In this document: in pieces, positions 1 through 5,781 of the stretch | Layout of the letters: the number at the start of each line of letters is the position of its first letter | Position numbering within the stretch: the first letter of the stretch is position 1 | Virus record (IMG/VR): IMGVR_UViG_3300044766_000021 | Location: 1 to 24,318 of that record | Strand: one strand, 5' to 3' | Length of the DNA stretch: 24,318 nucleotides | Origin: a virus | Made by a program: the position numbers and the translations under genes | Notes under the pieces: generated by a model | What the model saw: only the letters and a program-made list of their open reading frames with translations | Databases searched by the model: none | What the model was told of the DNA's origin: nothing

Positions 1-1
1 G

Positions 2-124
2 CTTGCTCCTAACAACTTCGTCGGCTGTCATACGGAATCTTCATTCGAAGACGACGAGATCGACAGAGCAGTCGCGTTCGCAAACAAGATCTTGTCACTG
101 ACAGAAACGGAGGTCTCATTCTAA
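2..124 (+). CDS. 3' end of an unidentified gene (partial)
   Basis: An open frame enters from the left edge and runs 40 codons to TAA at 122-124. The visible tail ends in SLTETEVSF and has an acidic stretch (SSFEDDEID). The stop shares its last base with the ATG of the next gene (TAATG), so the two genes are probably translationally coupled. No family can be recognised from so short a tail, and no start is visible. Confidence 0.6.
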   Translation, partial: LAPNNFVGCHTESSFEDDEIDRAVAFANKILSLTETEVSF

Positions 125-489
125 TGTCCTATTCACTTGCAGAACTGAGCCACTTCGACATCTACGACTACAAGGACGACGACCAGTACAAGGACGACAG
201 GCGGCTACCAGTGCCGTGCAGCGTATGCCACGGCACGGATAAGATCAGGTTCGACTTCATCAACAGACACTCGAAGATCATCAACGGCTACGTCTTCAAG
301 CCGGGAGTCAACGTAACGTACAAGCCATGCCCTGCATGTCAAGACCCAGACGCAGTGCAGGTCAGGTACGTAGAGCCAGTGCAGATCACAACTGATCCTG
401 AACCAGAAGACGCAGCCCGAGGCGAATGCAAGGGCTGCAAAGCAGATGACGTGCTGATCGACAGCAATGGCTACTGCTTCAACTGCTAG
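124..489 (+). CDS. Small protein with two Cys4 zinc-ribbon pairs
   Basis: 121 residues, starting at the ATG that overlaps the preceding stop. Two pairs of CxxC motifs are visible: C32/C35 with C69/C72, and C102/C105 with C118/C121 at the very C-terminus. Each pair looks like a four-cysteine zinc ribbon. The N-terminal third is rich in Asp, Tyr and Lys. Such ribbons usually bind nucleic acid or protein, but no specific family is recognised and no function is assigned. The ribosome site is the ACGGAGG just upstream, inside the previous gene. It is the first of several cysteine-pair proteins in this early region, with others at 887 and 2619. Confidence 0.75.
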   Translation: MSYSLAELSHFDIYDYKDDDQYKDDRRLPVPCSVCHGTDKIRFDFINRHSKIINGYVFKPGVNVTYKPCPACQDPDAVQVRYVEPVQITTDPEPEDAARGECKGCKADDVLIDSNGYCFNC

Positions 490-498
490 TCACCAGCT
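487..498 (+). repeat. Direct repeat TAGTCACCAGCT, copy 1
   Basis: The 12-mer TAGTCACCAGCT includes the stop codon of the zinc-ribbon gene and the nine bases after it. The same 12-mer recurs at 727-738, again containing a stop codon. No function is assigned. It could be a recombination scar or part of a processing or promoter site. Confidence 0.6.
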
Positions 499-609
499 AG
501 ACCAAAGGCCATAGGCGCAAGCCGAAGGCCAGAGGTCTACTGCTTTAAGACAAGATCAACGTCCAAGCAACACCCGAGCAGACACCCAAGGCACACAAAG
601 GAGGAGACG

Positions 610-729
610 GTGACAATGATAATCGTATTCGGAACCTTTGCTCTATCGCTCTATCTGGGTCCGTACTGGTTCGCACTTTGGTTTGCTTGCGAAGTTGCTC
701 GTGAGATCTACGAATCCTACTTCGCTTAG
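610..729 (+). CDS. Tiny hydrophobic membrane peptide
   Basis: A 39-codon frame beginning GTG (610) or ATG (616) and ending TAG at 727. An AGGAGG at 599-604 lies 5 bases before the GTG and 11 before the ATG, which slightly favours the GTG. From the ATG the peptide begins MIIVFGTFALSLYLG and continues through a Trp/Phe-rich stretch, giving one likely transmembrane helix followed by a short charged tail (CEVAREIYESYFA). No homology is recognised. Its size, strong ribosome site and position among other tiny membrane ORFs suggest a genuine phage early peptide. Confidence 0.55.
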   Translation: MTMIIVFGTFALSLYLGPYWFALWFACEVAREIYESYFA

Positions 730-738
730 TCACCAGCT
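727..738 (+). repeat. Direct repeat TAGTCACCAGCT, copy 2
   Basis: Second exact copy of the 12-mer at 487-498, again starting with the stop codon of the upstream gene. The distance between copies is 240 bases, so the intervening small gene is bracketed by the pair. Confidence 0.6.
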
Positions 739-741
739 CCC

Positions 742-766
742 GTTCAAATCCCCATCTCCGCTACCG
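742..766 (+). other. Possible 3'-end remnant of a tRNA
   Basis: GTTCAAATCCCC followed by ATCTCCGCTACC reads like the T-loop and acceptor end of a tRNA. It aligns closely, allowing mismatches, with the 3' end of the tRNA-Met at 7447-7469. The five bases 5' of the T-loop do not pair with those after it, and no matching 5' acceptor strand is visible upstream, so it is not a working tRNA. It may be a decayed gene, a recombination scar or chance. The rest of 730-886 holds no convincing gene. Confidence 0.25.
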
Positions 767-886
767 CAGGGGGTGGCCTTCGCTCAAACATGATGCTATC
801 GCTTGGCGAGGCGTCACCGCCCTGCAGTCGCTCCGACCCTTCGGGTGAGGGGATTTTCACTCTTTTCAGACTTAAAGGAGGACAAG

Positions 887-1039
887 ATGGAACTCACCAA
901 CAAGTGCCCGAAGTGCGGAAAGCAGCTCACTGCGGTGCGGATCAACCTGATGATCGTAGGCATCGGCTGTGCGAATCCTGACTGCCTTTTTCATGCAGTC
1001 GTCACAGACCAACCTCCGAAGAACATGAGGATCGAGTGA
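887..1039 (+). CDS. 50-residue zinc-ribbon protein
   Basis: Starts at ATG 887 behind a good AAAGGAGG (875-882). The longer upstream frame lacks a comparable site. The protein begins MELTNKCPKCGKQ and carries a second pair in GCANPDC, so it is a single Cys4 ribbon with a short tail. Its stop shares one base with the ATG of the next small gene (TGATG at 1037-1041), indicating coupling. No family is named with confidence. Small ribbons of this kind are common in phage early regions. Confidence 0.75.
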   Translation: MELTNKCPKCGKQLTAVRINLMIVGIGCANPDCLFHAVVTDQPPKNMRIE

Positions 1040-1131
1040 TGACACACACCGGCTTTGTTCTCGTCTATGCACTGGTGCTGCTCGGACTGCTGTTCTATGC
1101 GCTCCACAGCACCGGACTTCTGTACCGGTAG
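1039..1131 (+). CDS. 30-residue membrane peptide
   Basis: ATG at 1039 overlaps the stop of the zinc-ribbon gene by one base. The product begins MTHTGFVLVYALVLLGLLFY and ends HSTGLLYR. It is almost entirely one hydrophobic helix with a short polar tail, so it probably spans the inner membrane once. Coupling to the previous gene supports translation. No homology is recognised. Confidence 0.55.
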   Translation: MTHTGFVLVYALVLLGLLFYALHSTGLLYR

Positions 1132-1163
1132 CCAACCAGCACCCACAAGAAGAGGAGACGGTC

Positions 1164-1391
1164 ATGATGAGATTGAGCCCGAACGAGACGTACAAGGCGA
1201 GCGTGAAGTCCCTGAAGACCAACGAGTCGAAGGAGATGGTCACCAGCGGCGCACGGCTGGACTTCTACATGAAGCACAGCGACTTCCTCGTCACGATCAC
1301 CAGCACCTACCAGAAGCCCGTCTACCAGCCCATCGACCGGCTGGCCGGATCGAAGGCGGCTGCGGCCAAGGCCGAGATCAGCGTGTCGTAG
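1164..1391 (+). CDS. Small unidentified protein
   Basis: 75 residues beginning MMRLSPNETYKASVKS. GAGGAG at 1152-1157 sits 6 bases before ATG 1164, and a second ATG at 1167 would remove one residue. The middle (ARLDFYMKHSDFLVTITSTY) alternates polar and hydrophobic residues like beta strands, and the tail is Ala/Lys rich. No cysteine pairs, membrane helix or known family are seen. It is followed by a repeat-bearing spacer and a terminator, so it is the last gene of the first transcription unit in the window. Confidence 0.6.
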   Translation: MMRLSPNETYKASVKSLKTNESKEMVTSGARLDFYMKHSDFLVTITSTYQKPVYQPIDRLAGSKAAAAKAEISVS

Positions 1392-1404
1392 GCTGAGAGG
1401 CTCG

Positions 1405-1427
1405 TCCTCGAAGCTGCGCTTCTGCGG
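1405..1427 (+). repeat. Hairpin-bearing repeat shared with the RNA polymerase start
   Basis: This 23-base stretch matches 7604-7627, inside the first codons of the RNA polymerase gene, with a single inserted G as the only difference. Its core GAAGC-TGC-GCTTC forms a small hairpin. Here it is noncoding, between the gene ending at 1391 and the terminator. The match is too long to expect by chance in a window this size. Confidence 0.6.
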
Positions 1428-1438
1428 TGCGTTATCAA

Positions 1439-1472
1439 GAGAGCCCGCTGGCGAGAGTCAGTGGGCTTTCTT
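1439..1472 (+). terminator. Rho-independent terminator
   Basis: GAGAGCCCGCTG (1439-1450) pairs with CAGTGGGCTTTC (1459-1470), allowing two G-T pairs, around an 8-base loop. A weak T-rich tract (TTTCTT) follows. It lies between the gene ending at 1391 and the promoter at 1491, where a transcription unit would be expected to end. Confidence 0.7.
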
Positions 1473-1490
1473 GCTGCTATGCTTTTGTGC

Positions 1491-1519
1491 TTGACATTGC
1501 ATTTGGGGCTTGGTACTCT
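1491..1519 (+). promoter_or_regulatory. Sigma70-type promoter
   Basis: A perfect -35 TTGACA (1491-1496), a 17-base spacer and a -10 TACTCT (1514-1519). It lies directly after the terminator and upstream of the GTG gene at 1543. Transcription would begin near 1526, leaving only a few bases before the AAGGAGGAG ribosome site, so the leader is very short. Confidence 0.7.
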
Positions 1520-1542
1520 CAAGATCATAGAAGGAGGAGAGC

Positions 1543-1737
1543 GTGAAACCGATACAACCGCTGGGCGGGATGAAGTACGTAGTTCTGTCGTGGAATCCGG
1601 GCTGGTTGCCCCAAGTATGCCTGTGCATTGATGAATCTGGGGTCGTGTTGATCTTCGACACCTTTCTCGATGCTTCGGATTGGGTTGGTCTGCACCTAAA
1701 TGGTTCATCTCAGGTTGTGGGCATCCATCGACCGTAA
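1543..1737 (+). CDS. Small unidentified protein, first gene after promoter
   Basis: 64 residues from GTG 1543, with AAGGAGGAG at 1531-1539 immediately upstream. It begins MKPIQPLGGMKYVVLSWNPG and continues with mixed hydrophobic and polar residues (VCLCIDESGVVLIFDTFLD). No clear membrane helix or zinc site is seen. It starts the transcript made from the promoter at 1491. Function unknown. Confidence 0.6.
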   Translation: MKPIQPLGGMKYVVLSWNPGWLPQVCLCIDESGVVLIFDTFLDASDWVGLHLNGSSQVVGIHRP

Positions 1738-1750
1738 GAAGGAGGAGACC

Positions 1751-1894
1751 ATGAAAACAGTTTTTCTGCTCATCTACACTCTGTTCATGCTCTGTATCTT
1801 CGCCGTCAAGACACACGATCCTGTGGCCGAAGCGTGGCAGTGCAGGTGTGACACCTGCTGTGAATATCTGGAACAGATAGGAGCCGGAAGATGA
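1751..1894 (+). CDS. Membrane-anchored or exported Cys-rich peptide
   Basis: 47 residues from ATG 1751, preceded by AAGGAGGAG at 1739-1747. The N-terminus MKTVFLLIYTLFMLCIFAV is a hydrophobic helix of signal-anchor type. The tail carries CRCDTCC and would be periplasmic if the helix acts as a signal. There is no clear lipobox. The last codons overlap the ATG of a still smaller hydrophobic ORF at 1891 (ATGA). Longer in-frame starts upstream have no comparable ribosome site. Function unknown. Confidence 0.6.
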   Translation: MKTVFLLIYTLFMLCIFAVKTHDPVAEAWQCRCDTCCEYLEQIGAGR

Positions 1895-1944
1895 TCGAGC
1901 TGGTACTTGCTGGTGCGCTGATCTGGTTCGCGTTGTTCAGTTGA
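1891..1944 (+). CDS. Possible 17-residue hydrophobic peptide
   Basis: ATG 1891 overlaps the previous stop as ATGA and reads MIELVLAGALIWFALFS before TGA. It is a single short membrane helix. The overlap and an upstream GGAGCCGGA suggest translation, but a frame this short could occur by chance. Confidence 0.35.
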   Translation: MIELVLAGALIWFALFS

Positions 1945-2254
1945 GTCTTGGGGGTCAGGAAAGTAAACGGAGCATGGGAACCTATGATAAAGCAGGGAGT
2001 ATTTCGCGAATGCTCCCGCCATTGCTTTTAGGAGATACCGCACCCGCCCCCTTTAAGAAGGAAGACTGGATCTGGTCCGGGGCCGCGGCCCGTCGTGGGC
2101 TTATGCCGGTCTTCCTCACCCTGTTCGTTTCGTCTAAGCAGGACGCCCGACTTCAATCGGGAGATGTCGGTATCAAATCCGGCCACGAACGCCAATTTCA
2201 TCGCAGCCAAAGGCGAGAATGCCTGCTCCTTCGTTGCTGCGCAAGGAGGAGATC
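1945..2254 (+). other. 310-base spacer with no confident gene
   Basis: Several frames are open here on both strands but none is convincing. The best + frame starts at ATG 1974 and ends at TGA 2256-2258, overlapping the GTG of the lipoprotein gene. It has a poor ribosome site and its C-terminus is an unnatural run of Arg and Cys. A short frame from ATG 2164 (MSVSNPATNANF...) also looks protein-like. The region contains a small hairpin (CCCGA-CTTCAA-TCGGG near 2148-2163) and one copy of the CTCCTTCGT repeat at 2226, which favours a noncoding, regulatory or scarred stretch. Confidence 0.45.
2226..2242 (+). repeat. Dispersed repeat CTCCTTCGTTGCTGCGC, copy 1
   Basis: This 17-mer recurs at 21868-21884 with one change, and in reverse complement at 10048-10064 with two changes. 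All three copies are outside confident genes. It resembles bacterial REP-like extragenic elements. This copy ends just before the ribosome site of the lipoprotein gene. Confidence 0.6.
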
Positions 2255-2380
2255 GTGAGTAGGTTTTGTCTGGTGCTGTTGGTTCTCATTCTGTTGGTGT
2301 CTGGTTGCGCGCCATGCAAGCAGTTCGGATTCCATAATGACGGAGATGGCAGACGTCTGTGTACCCACAGACAGAACTGA
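2255..2380 (+). CDS. 41-residue lipoprotein
   Basis: GTG 2255 lies 3 bases after an AAGGAGGAG ribosome site. The product has a textbook lipoprotein signal: a short basic start (MSRF), a hydrophobic core (CLVLLVLILL) and the lipobox VSGC, so Cys18 would be lipid-modified and the mature protein is only 24 residues (CAPCKQFGFHNDG... ending CTHRQN). It should sit in the periplasm, tethered to a membrane. Rz1-type spanins are also tiny lipoproteins, but they are proline-rich and lie beside lysis genes, which are absent here. A role in superinfection exclusion or envelope modification is possible but unproven. Confidence 0.7.
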   Translation: MSRFCLVLLVLILLVSGCAPCKQFGFHNDGDGRRLCTHRQN

Positions 2381-2400
2381 CGAAGGAGGAGGCCGCGAGA

Positions 2401-2622
2401 ATGTGTCAGTGCGACAGGCGTGAATACGATTGTCATTGCGCGGATGCTGAGCTGAAGATTGCTCGGCTGGAGAAACAGCTCACCAACGCGGAGGAGATCA
2501 TCTGGGCACTCCGCAGCCAAGTACGTCTTCAGGAACTTAGGCTCAGGATCAAGTTTCAACCAGATGAACTTGAGGCATATCTGGAGGAGATGGTGAGACT
2601 GGAGAGGAGGTCACGGGAATGA
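2401..2622 (+). CDS. 73-residue coiled-coil protein with Cys-rich N-terminus
   Basis: ATG 2401 is chosen because AAGGAGGAGG ends at 2392. An in-frame GTG at 2359 has no such site. The protein begins MCQCDRREYDCHC, a cluster of four cysteines and a histidine that could bind metal. It continues as a charged heptad-like helix (AELKIARLEKQLTNAEEIIW...) predicted to be a coiled coil. The stop overlaps the next ATG as ATGA (2619-2622), coupling it to the large zinc-ribbon gene. No known family is recognised. Confidence 0.65.
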   Translation: MCQCDRREYDCHCADAELKIARLEKQLTNAEEIIWALRSQVRLQELRLRIKFQPDELEAYLEEMVRLERRSRE

Positions 2623-3845
2623 AGGACCGCAAAGCCGACTTAATCATTGAGAACGGCGGTGGGAACCAGAATGCAATCTATGAAATCATTCATGGGATGT
2701 TCGTAGTGGGACAAACCAAGGAGTATCCAGAGAATATATCGAAAATCATCTGGAAATCTTTGCTGGAGCTAGAGTGTGACCACTTCTACACCTCGACCAA
2801 CTCGAAGATCACACGCCCGCTCAAAAAGTTGTTGGAAACCACATTCGGCAAAGAAGTAGTAGCAGTGTATTTTGCTGAGTTCTGCAAGCGAGTGGGGAAT
2901 ATCTATGCTCAGGTGCACGCTACAACTTCACTACGAAATACCTACTTCAGCGATGCCGATGCTGGGAACTGGGGTGACGGCGGGTCGTGTTTCCTGCAGG
3001 GTGGCTGCAATCGTATTCATGGGAGATTCATCAATGCTTCACCTTGCACCGGAGTCATCACCATCAACCCGATAGACGATAGATACGCCAAAGGCAGGAT
3101 GATCGTGTGGTTCAAGGATTCGCACACGGCCCATCTTATCAACAAGTATAGCCAATCAAGGGGCCGTGAGTTGCCGCATAACGTGTTTGTGCGGGCGTTG
3201 GAAGCCTTGACAGATACACAGCTGTCATATCATCGCCCCGACCGCTACACCACTCTTCCGGTCTACATCAACAATTCTCCAGTGATTTGTACCACCACAA
3301 ACGATACGGATTTCGATCATATCATCAAGAGCTACAAATTCAAGTGTCACGAATGCAGTGAGCTTTATATTTCCGGGCCAAACGCAGAATACCTCTGCAA
3401 TGATTGCCTTGAAGAAAATGATGATCGTGCTATCTGCGATAATTGCGGCGAGCGAATAGGCCCAGACGACACTTTCGGTTTCAATGATTATGTCTACTGT
3501 GAAACTTGCTATTCGGATATTGTCTTTTACTGCGAATGCTGTTCCGAAGACTGCAGCAGAGATGATGCAGTGGCAGTCGTGGATTCTCGTGGTCGAGATG
3601 ACGGAATCGTGTGCTCTGCTTGCGCTGAGGATAATTATTACGAGTGCAACCAGTGCAACTGCTTTGCGCGTGCAAATGACACAATCTCAACAGACGACGG
3701 CACATCCTACTGCAATCACTGTGCTGCTGAACAGACGCAGACGTGTGGGAAGTGCGGGATTTGCTCTGATGACTTGGATGATTTCGATGACGATGGAAAC
3801 TGCGGCGAGTGCCACGAAGAGGAGGAGGAAGAGGAGGCATCATGA
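2619..3845 (+). CDS. Large protein with five tandem zinc ribbons and acidic tail
   Basis: 408 residues, ATG coupled to the preceding gene. The N-terminal ~235 residues form a globular domain of unrecognised family (MKDRKADLIIENGGG..., with GNWGDGGSCFLQGGC near the middle). From C243 onward there are ten CxxC pairs (CHEC, CNDC, CDNC, CETC, CECC, CSAC, CNQC, CNHC, CGKC, CGEC), enough for five Cys4 ribbons. The protein ends in an acidic tract of Glu. Tandem ribbons suggest binding of nucleic acid or of a multi-subunit host protein. Its stop overlaps the start of the metallopeptidase-like gene (ATGA at 3842-3845), so the two are probably made together. Function is unknown. Confidence 0.75.
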   Translation: MKDRKADLIIENGGGNQNAIYEIIHGMFVVGQTKEYPENISKIIWKSLLELECDHFYTSTNSKITRPLKKLLETTFGKEVVAVYFAEFCKRVGNIYAQVHATTSLRNTYFSDADAGNWGDGGSCFLQGGCNRIHGRFINASPCTGVITINPIDDRYAKGRMIVWFKDSHTAHLINKYSQSRGRELPHNVFVRALEALTDTQLSYHRPDRYTTLPVYINNSPVICTTTNDTDFDHIIKSYKFKCHECSELYISGPNAEYLCNDCLEENDDRAICDNCGERIGPDDTFGFNDYVYCETCYSDIVFYCECCSEDCSRDDAVAVVDSRGRDDGIVCSACAEDNYYECNQCNCFARANDTISTDDGTSYCNHCAAEQTQTCGKCGICSDDLDDFDDDGNCGECHEEEEEEEAS

Positions 3846-4837
3846 AGAAACACAAGCTGAATCTCATTCAGATCCATAAAGCTTCAACCAAGGTATTGCT
3901 CAATCACTTCGCCACTCTGCACCCTAAAGCGATCAAAGGCGAAGATTTCGTATATGTGCCGGGATCGACGCGGATGCCTCTGCTTGTGGCACATGCCGAT
4001 ATTATCCACCCAGATATTCCTCAGCTGATTCTTATCGACGAGATCAAAGGCATCCTGAGCTCACCCACCGGTCTTGGTGCTGATGATCGTGCAGGAGTCT
4101 ACGCGATCCTGACCCTCTGGGAAAACCTCGATCCAAAACCGGGGATGCTCTTGTGCGACAAAGAGGAGACCGGGGGAATCGGCGCGTGGAACGCCTCCTA
4201 CGACATCTACGATCAACTGCAGGAGTATCCCTTCTATGTCGAGATCGACCGCAAAGGTAGCGGTGAGTGTGTCTTCTACAACTATGAGCACCAAGAGTTC
4301 ATCGACTACATCGAATCCTTCGGGTTCAAGGAGGAGTACGGAATCTTCTCAGACATCACCACGCTGGGCACAGAGACCAAGAAGTGTTCGGTCAATCTGT
4401 CGGCGGGCTATGAGTTGGCCCACACCAAGGGTGAGTACCTCAAGTTGGATGCTCTGAACTACACAATCAAGCACGGGCGGAAACTCATGCTCAGCATGCT
4501 CCACAACCCGCCCAAGGATTTGCGCTTCAGGCTCCCGAAACCGCCGAAGAAAGAAAAGCTGTACGGATATTCCTCATTCAATCATGGCTATGACAGCTAC
4601 AACGGCTACAGCGAAAACGGAAGGTTCATGGATGATGATCTTCCTGATGTGGATGCATATATGAAACACCCGGAGAAATATGACTGGCACGGGCGCAGCG
4701 GTAGATACAAATGTTGCGATCAGTGCGGGAGTGACGCTGAAGTTAAGTACGCCAATCTGAACTATGGTCACCTGTGCATCGAGTGCTACCGGGATTGGAT
4801 GGACTTTGAAGACGATCTGGCGAGCGGCAAACAATAA
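3842..4837 (+). CDS. M28/M20/M42-like metallopeptidase with C-terminal zinc ribbon
   Basis: 331 residues from ATG 3842, coupled to the gene before it. An upstream in-frame extension would lie inside the Glu-coding tract and is unlikely. The motifs match the di-zinc exopeptidase fold (M20, M28 and M42 clans): H51-A-D53 (HxD), GLGADD with D81, the catalytic pair E108-E109 in DKEETGGIGA, D136 in EIDRKG, and H194 in GYELAHTKGEYL. All five expected metal ligands or catalytic positions are present, so it is probably active as an aminopeptidase, carboxypeptidase or deacylase. Residues 292-315 add a Cys4 ribbon (CDQC...CIEC), not usual for these families. Substrate unknown. A host or capsid-unrelated regulatory target is a guess. 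Confidence 0.8.
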   Translation: MKKHKLNLIQIHKASTKVLLNHFATLHPKAIKGEDFVYVPGSTRMPLLVAHADIIHPDIPQLILIDEIKGILSSPTGLGADDRAGVYAILTLWENLDPKPGMLLCDKEETGGIGAWNASYDIYDQLQEYPFYVEIDRKGSGECVFYNYEHQEFIDYIESFGFKEEYGIFSDITTLGTETKKCSVNLSAGYELAHTKGEYLKLDALNYTIKHGRKLMLSMLHNPPKDLRFRLPKPPKKEKLYGYSSFNHGYDSYNGYSENGRFMDDDLPDVDAYMKHPEKYDWHGRSGRYKCCDQCGSDAEVKYANLNYGHLCIECYRDWMDFEDDLASGKQ

Positions 4838-4867
4838 CCAATCTACCGACAGCACAAGGAGGGTACT

Positions 4868-5191
4868 ATGCGAGTGCACTACGTTTTGAACCACGGCAGC
4901 ACACCAGCGTCAAAGCTGGCTGATGTCGAGATCTTCTTCGAGGATGGGCTGCTGGCTGGCATGAAGTTGGTCGGATGCAGTGTCTGGAAGGCCAAGAAGG
5001 GAGACCAGCCAACGGTTCTGGTGCCCTCTCGTTCCTACGCTACCGTTGGAGGAGTCCGCTACTATGAACTCCTGCGGGCTGCGGCTCCCGATGCGGATGC
5101 ACAGAAGACAACCGTGCGGACCTTCAAAGACTACATCAGGGAGGAGTACCTGAAAATCGCTGAGCTCCCCGATGGGCAAGCGGCGCACTAA
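4868..5191 (+). CDS. 107-residue protein, possibly SpoVG-like
   Basis: ATG 4868 follows CAAGGAGGG. The sequence starts MRVHYVLNHGST and contains GLLAGMKLVGCSVWKAKKG followed by a VPSRSY motif and GGVRYYELLR. That order (hydrophobic strand, small loop, PSR, glycine turn, aromatic strand) recalls the SpoVG fold of small nucleic-acid-binding proteins. The similarity is by eye and weak. The C-terminal 30 residues (TFKDYIREEYLKIAELPDG) are helical. Its stop shares a base with the next ATG (TAATG). Alternative: an unrelated phage early protein. Confidence 0.6.
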   Translation: MRVHYVLNHGSTPASKLADVEIFFEDGLLAGMKLVGCSVWKAKKGDQPTVLVPSRSYATVGGVRYYELLRAAAPDADAQKTTVRTFKDYIREEYLKIAELPDGQAAH

Positions 5192-5457
5192 TGTCCAACG
5201 CTGGGTCAGCCTTCGATGCGTTGACCACAGATGAACGGGTTGCGCTCTTGGTGACGCTGGGGTTCGATGAGCCTCAGCGTTACCTCGGTTGGGAACCTAA
5301 CGATCTCAGATATGGGTGCATGTTCTATGAGGTCCAAGATGAGCTTGATCGGTGTTATGTCAAGGGGCAGTGGTCTGCTGCTCCGCGGCGGGAGCCTCCG
5401 GTCAGGAACGCCCCCAAGAAGCGGAAGAAGCGTGCCCCACGCCGAAAGGCGGCTTAA
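5191..5457 (+). CDS. 88-residue protein with strongly basic tail
   Basis: ATG 5191 overlaps the preceding TAA. The first 65 residues are mixed and mildly acidic (LTTDERVALLVTLGFDEP...). The last 20 are almost wholly Lys/Arg/Pro (PKKRKKRAPRRKAA), suggesting nucleic-acid contact. No family is recognised. It closes the early cluster before the promoter at 5479. Confidence 0.6.
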   Translation: MSNAGSAFDALTTDERVALLVTLGFDEPQRYLGWEPNDLRYGCMFYEVQDELDRCYVKGQWSAAPRREPPVRNAPKKRKKRAPRRKAA

Positions 5458-5478
5458 TTCTGCCCTTGGTAATAATGC

Positions 5479-5507
5479 TTGACAGCATTGAAATCCTGAA
5501 TTATCTT
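5479..5507 (+). promoter_or_regulatory. Sigma70-type promoter of the regulator-integrase unit
   Basis: Perfect -35 TTGACA (5479-5484), a 17-base spacer and -10 TATCTT (5502-5507). Transcription would begin near 5513-5515 and read the small ORF at 5554, the MarR-like gene and the integrase. No terminator separates it from the integrase. Confidence 0.75.
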
Positions 5508-5512
5508 TCCAG

Positions 5513-5535
5513 ATAGGGCACCCATCAGTGCCTAT
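5513..5535 (+). promoter_or_regulatory. Stem-loop at the predicted mRNA 5' end
   Basis: ATAGGGCAC (5513-5521) pairs with GTGCCTAT (5528-5535) with one bulged G, around the loop CCATCA. There is no T tract, so it is not a terminator. It starts within a base or two of the predicted transcription start, so the transcript would begin with this hairpin, which could protect its 5' end or act as a binding site. Confidence 0.5.
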
Positions 5536-5553
5536 TCTAAAGGGGGTGGTACC

Positions 5554-5781
5554 GTGGTCAGTTGCATAACAGACAATGGGACCAGAATCACGATTTGCAA
5601 GGGCGCGTGGTTTTCAGTGGAACATTCCGATCACGTTGGTGACAAGTTCTATGACTACTCCGAATTGTCATCTGACCAGAAAGGAGAAATTGATTCATGG
5701 ATCGCAAAGTTCATAGGTTGCGCCGAATCGTGTCCGTTGTTAGGGAACTCATTGATCCCGAGCTTCCACTGCAGCAGTTAG
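5554..5781 (+). CDS. Small unidentified protein upstream of the regulator
   Basis: 75 residues from GTG 5554, a few bases after AAAGGGGGTGG. It begins MVSCITDNGTRITICKGAWF and has four cysteines but no clear CxxC ribbon. Its last 85 bases overlap the MarR-like gene in another frame, an unusually long overlap for this genome. Either the C-terminal part is tolerated out-of-frame coding or the true product is shorter. No homology is recognised. Confidence 0.5.
   Translation: MVSCITDNGTRITICKGAWFSVEHSDHVGDKFYDYSELSSDQKGEIDSWIAKFIGCAESCPLLGNSLIPSFHCSS

Noticed and set aside
160-195. DYKDDDQYKDD in the first zinc-ribbon protein, which resembles an epitope tag.
   Set aside because: It lacks the full tag sequence and is embedded in a natural-looking Asp/Lys stretch, so it is taken as coincidence.
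820-865. A stem near ACCC-TTC-GGGT followed by GGGGATTTT, considered as a terminator.
   Set aside because: Only four clean base pairs and mismatched flanks. Not strong enough to list as a terminator.
2028-2559. Two minus-strand ORFs of 60 and 128 codons (2028-2210 and 2173-2559).
   Set aside because: They lack ribosome sites, run against all neighbouring genes, and 2173-2559 overlaps the lipoprotein and the coiled-coil gene on the opposite strand.
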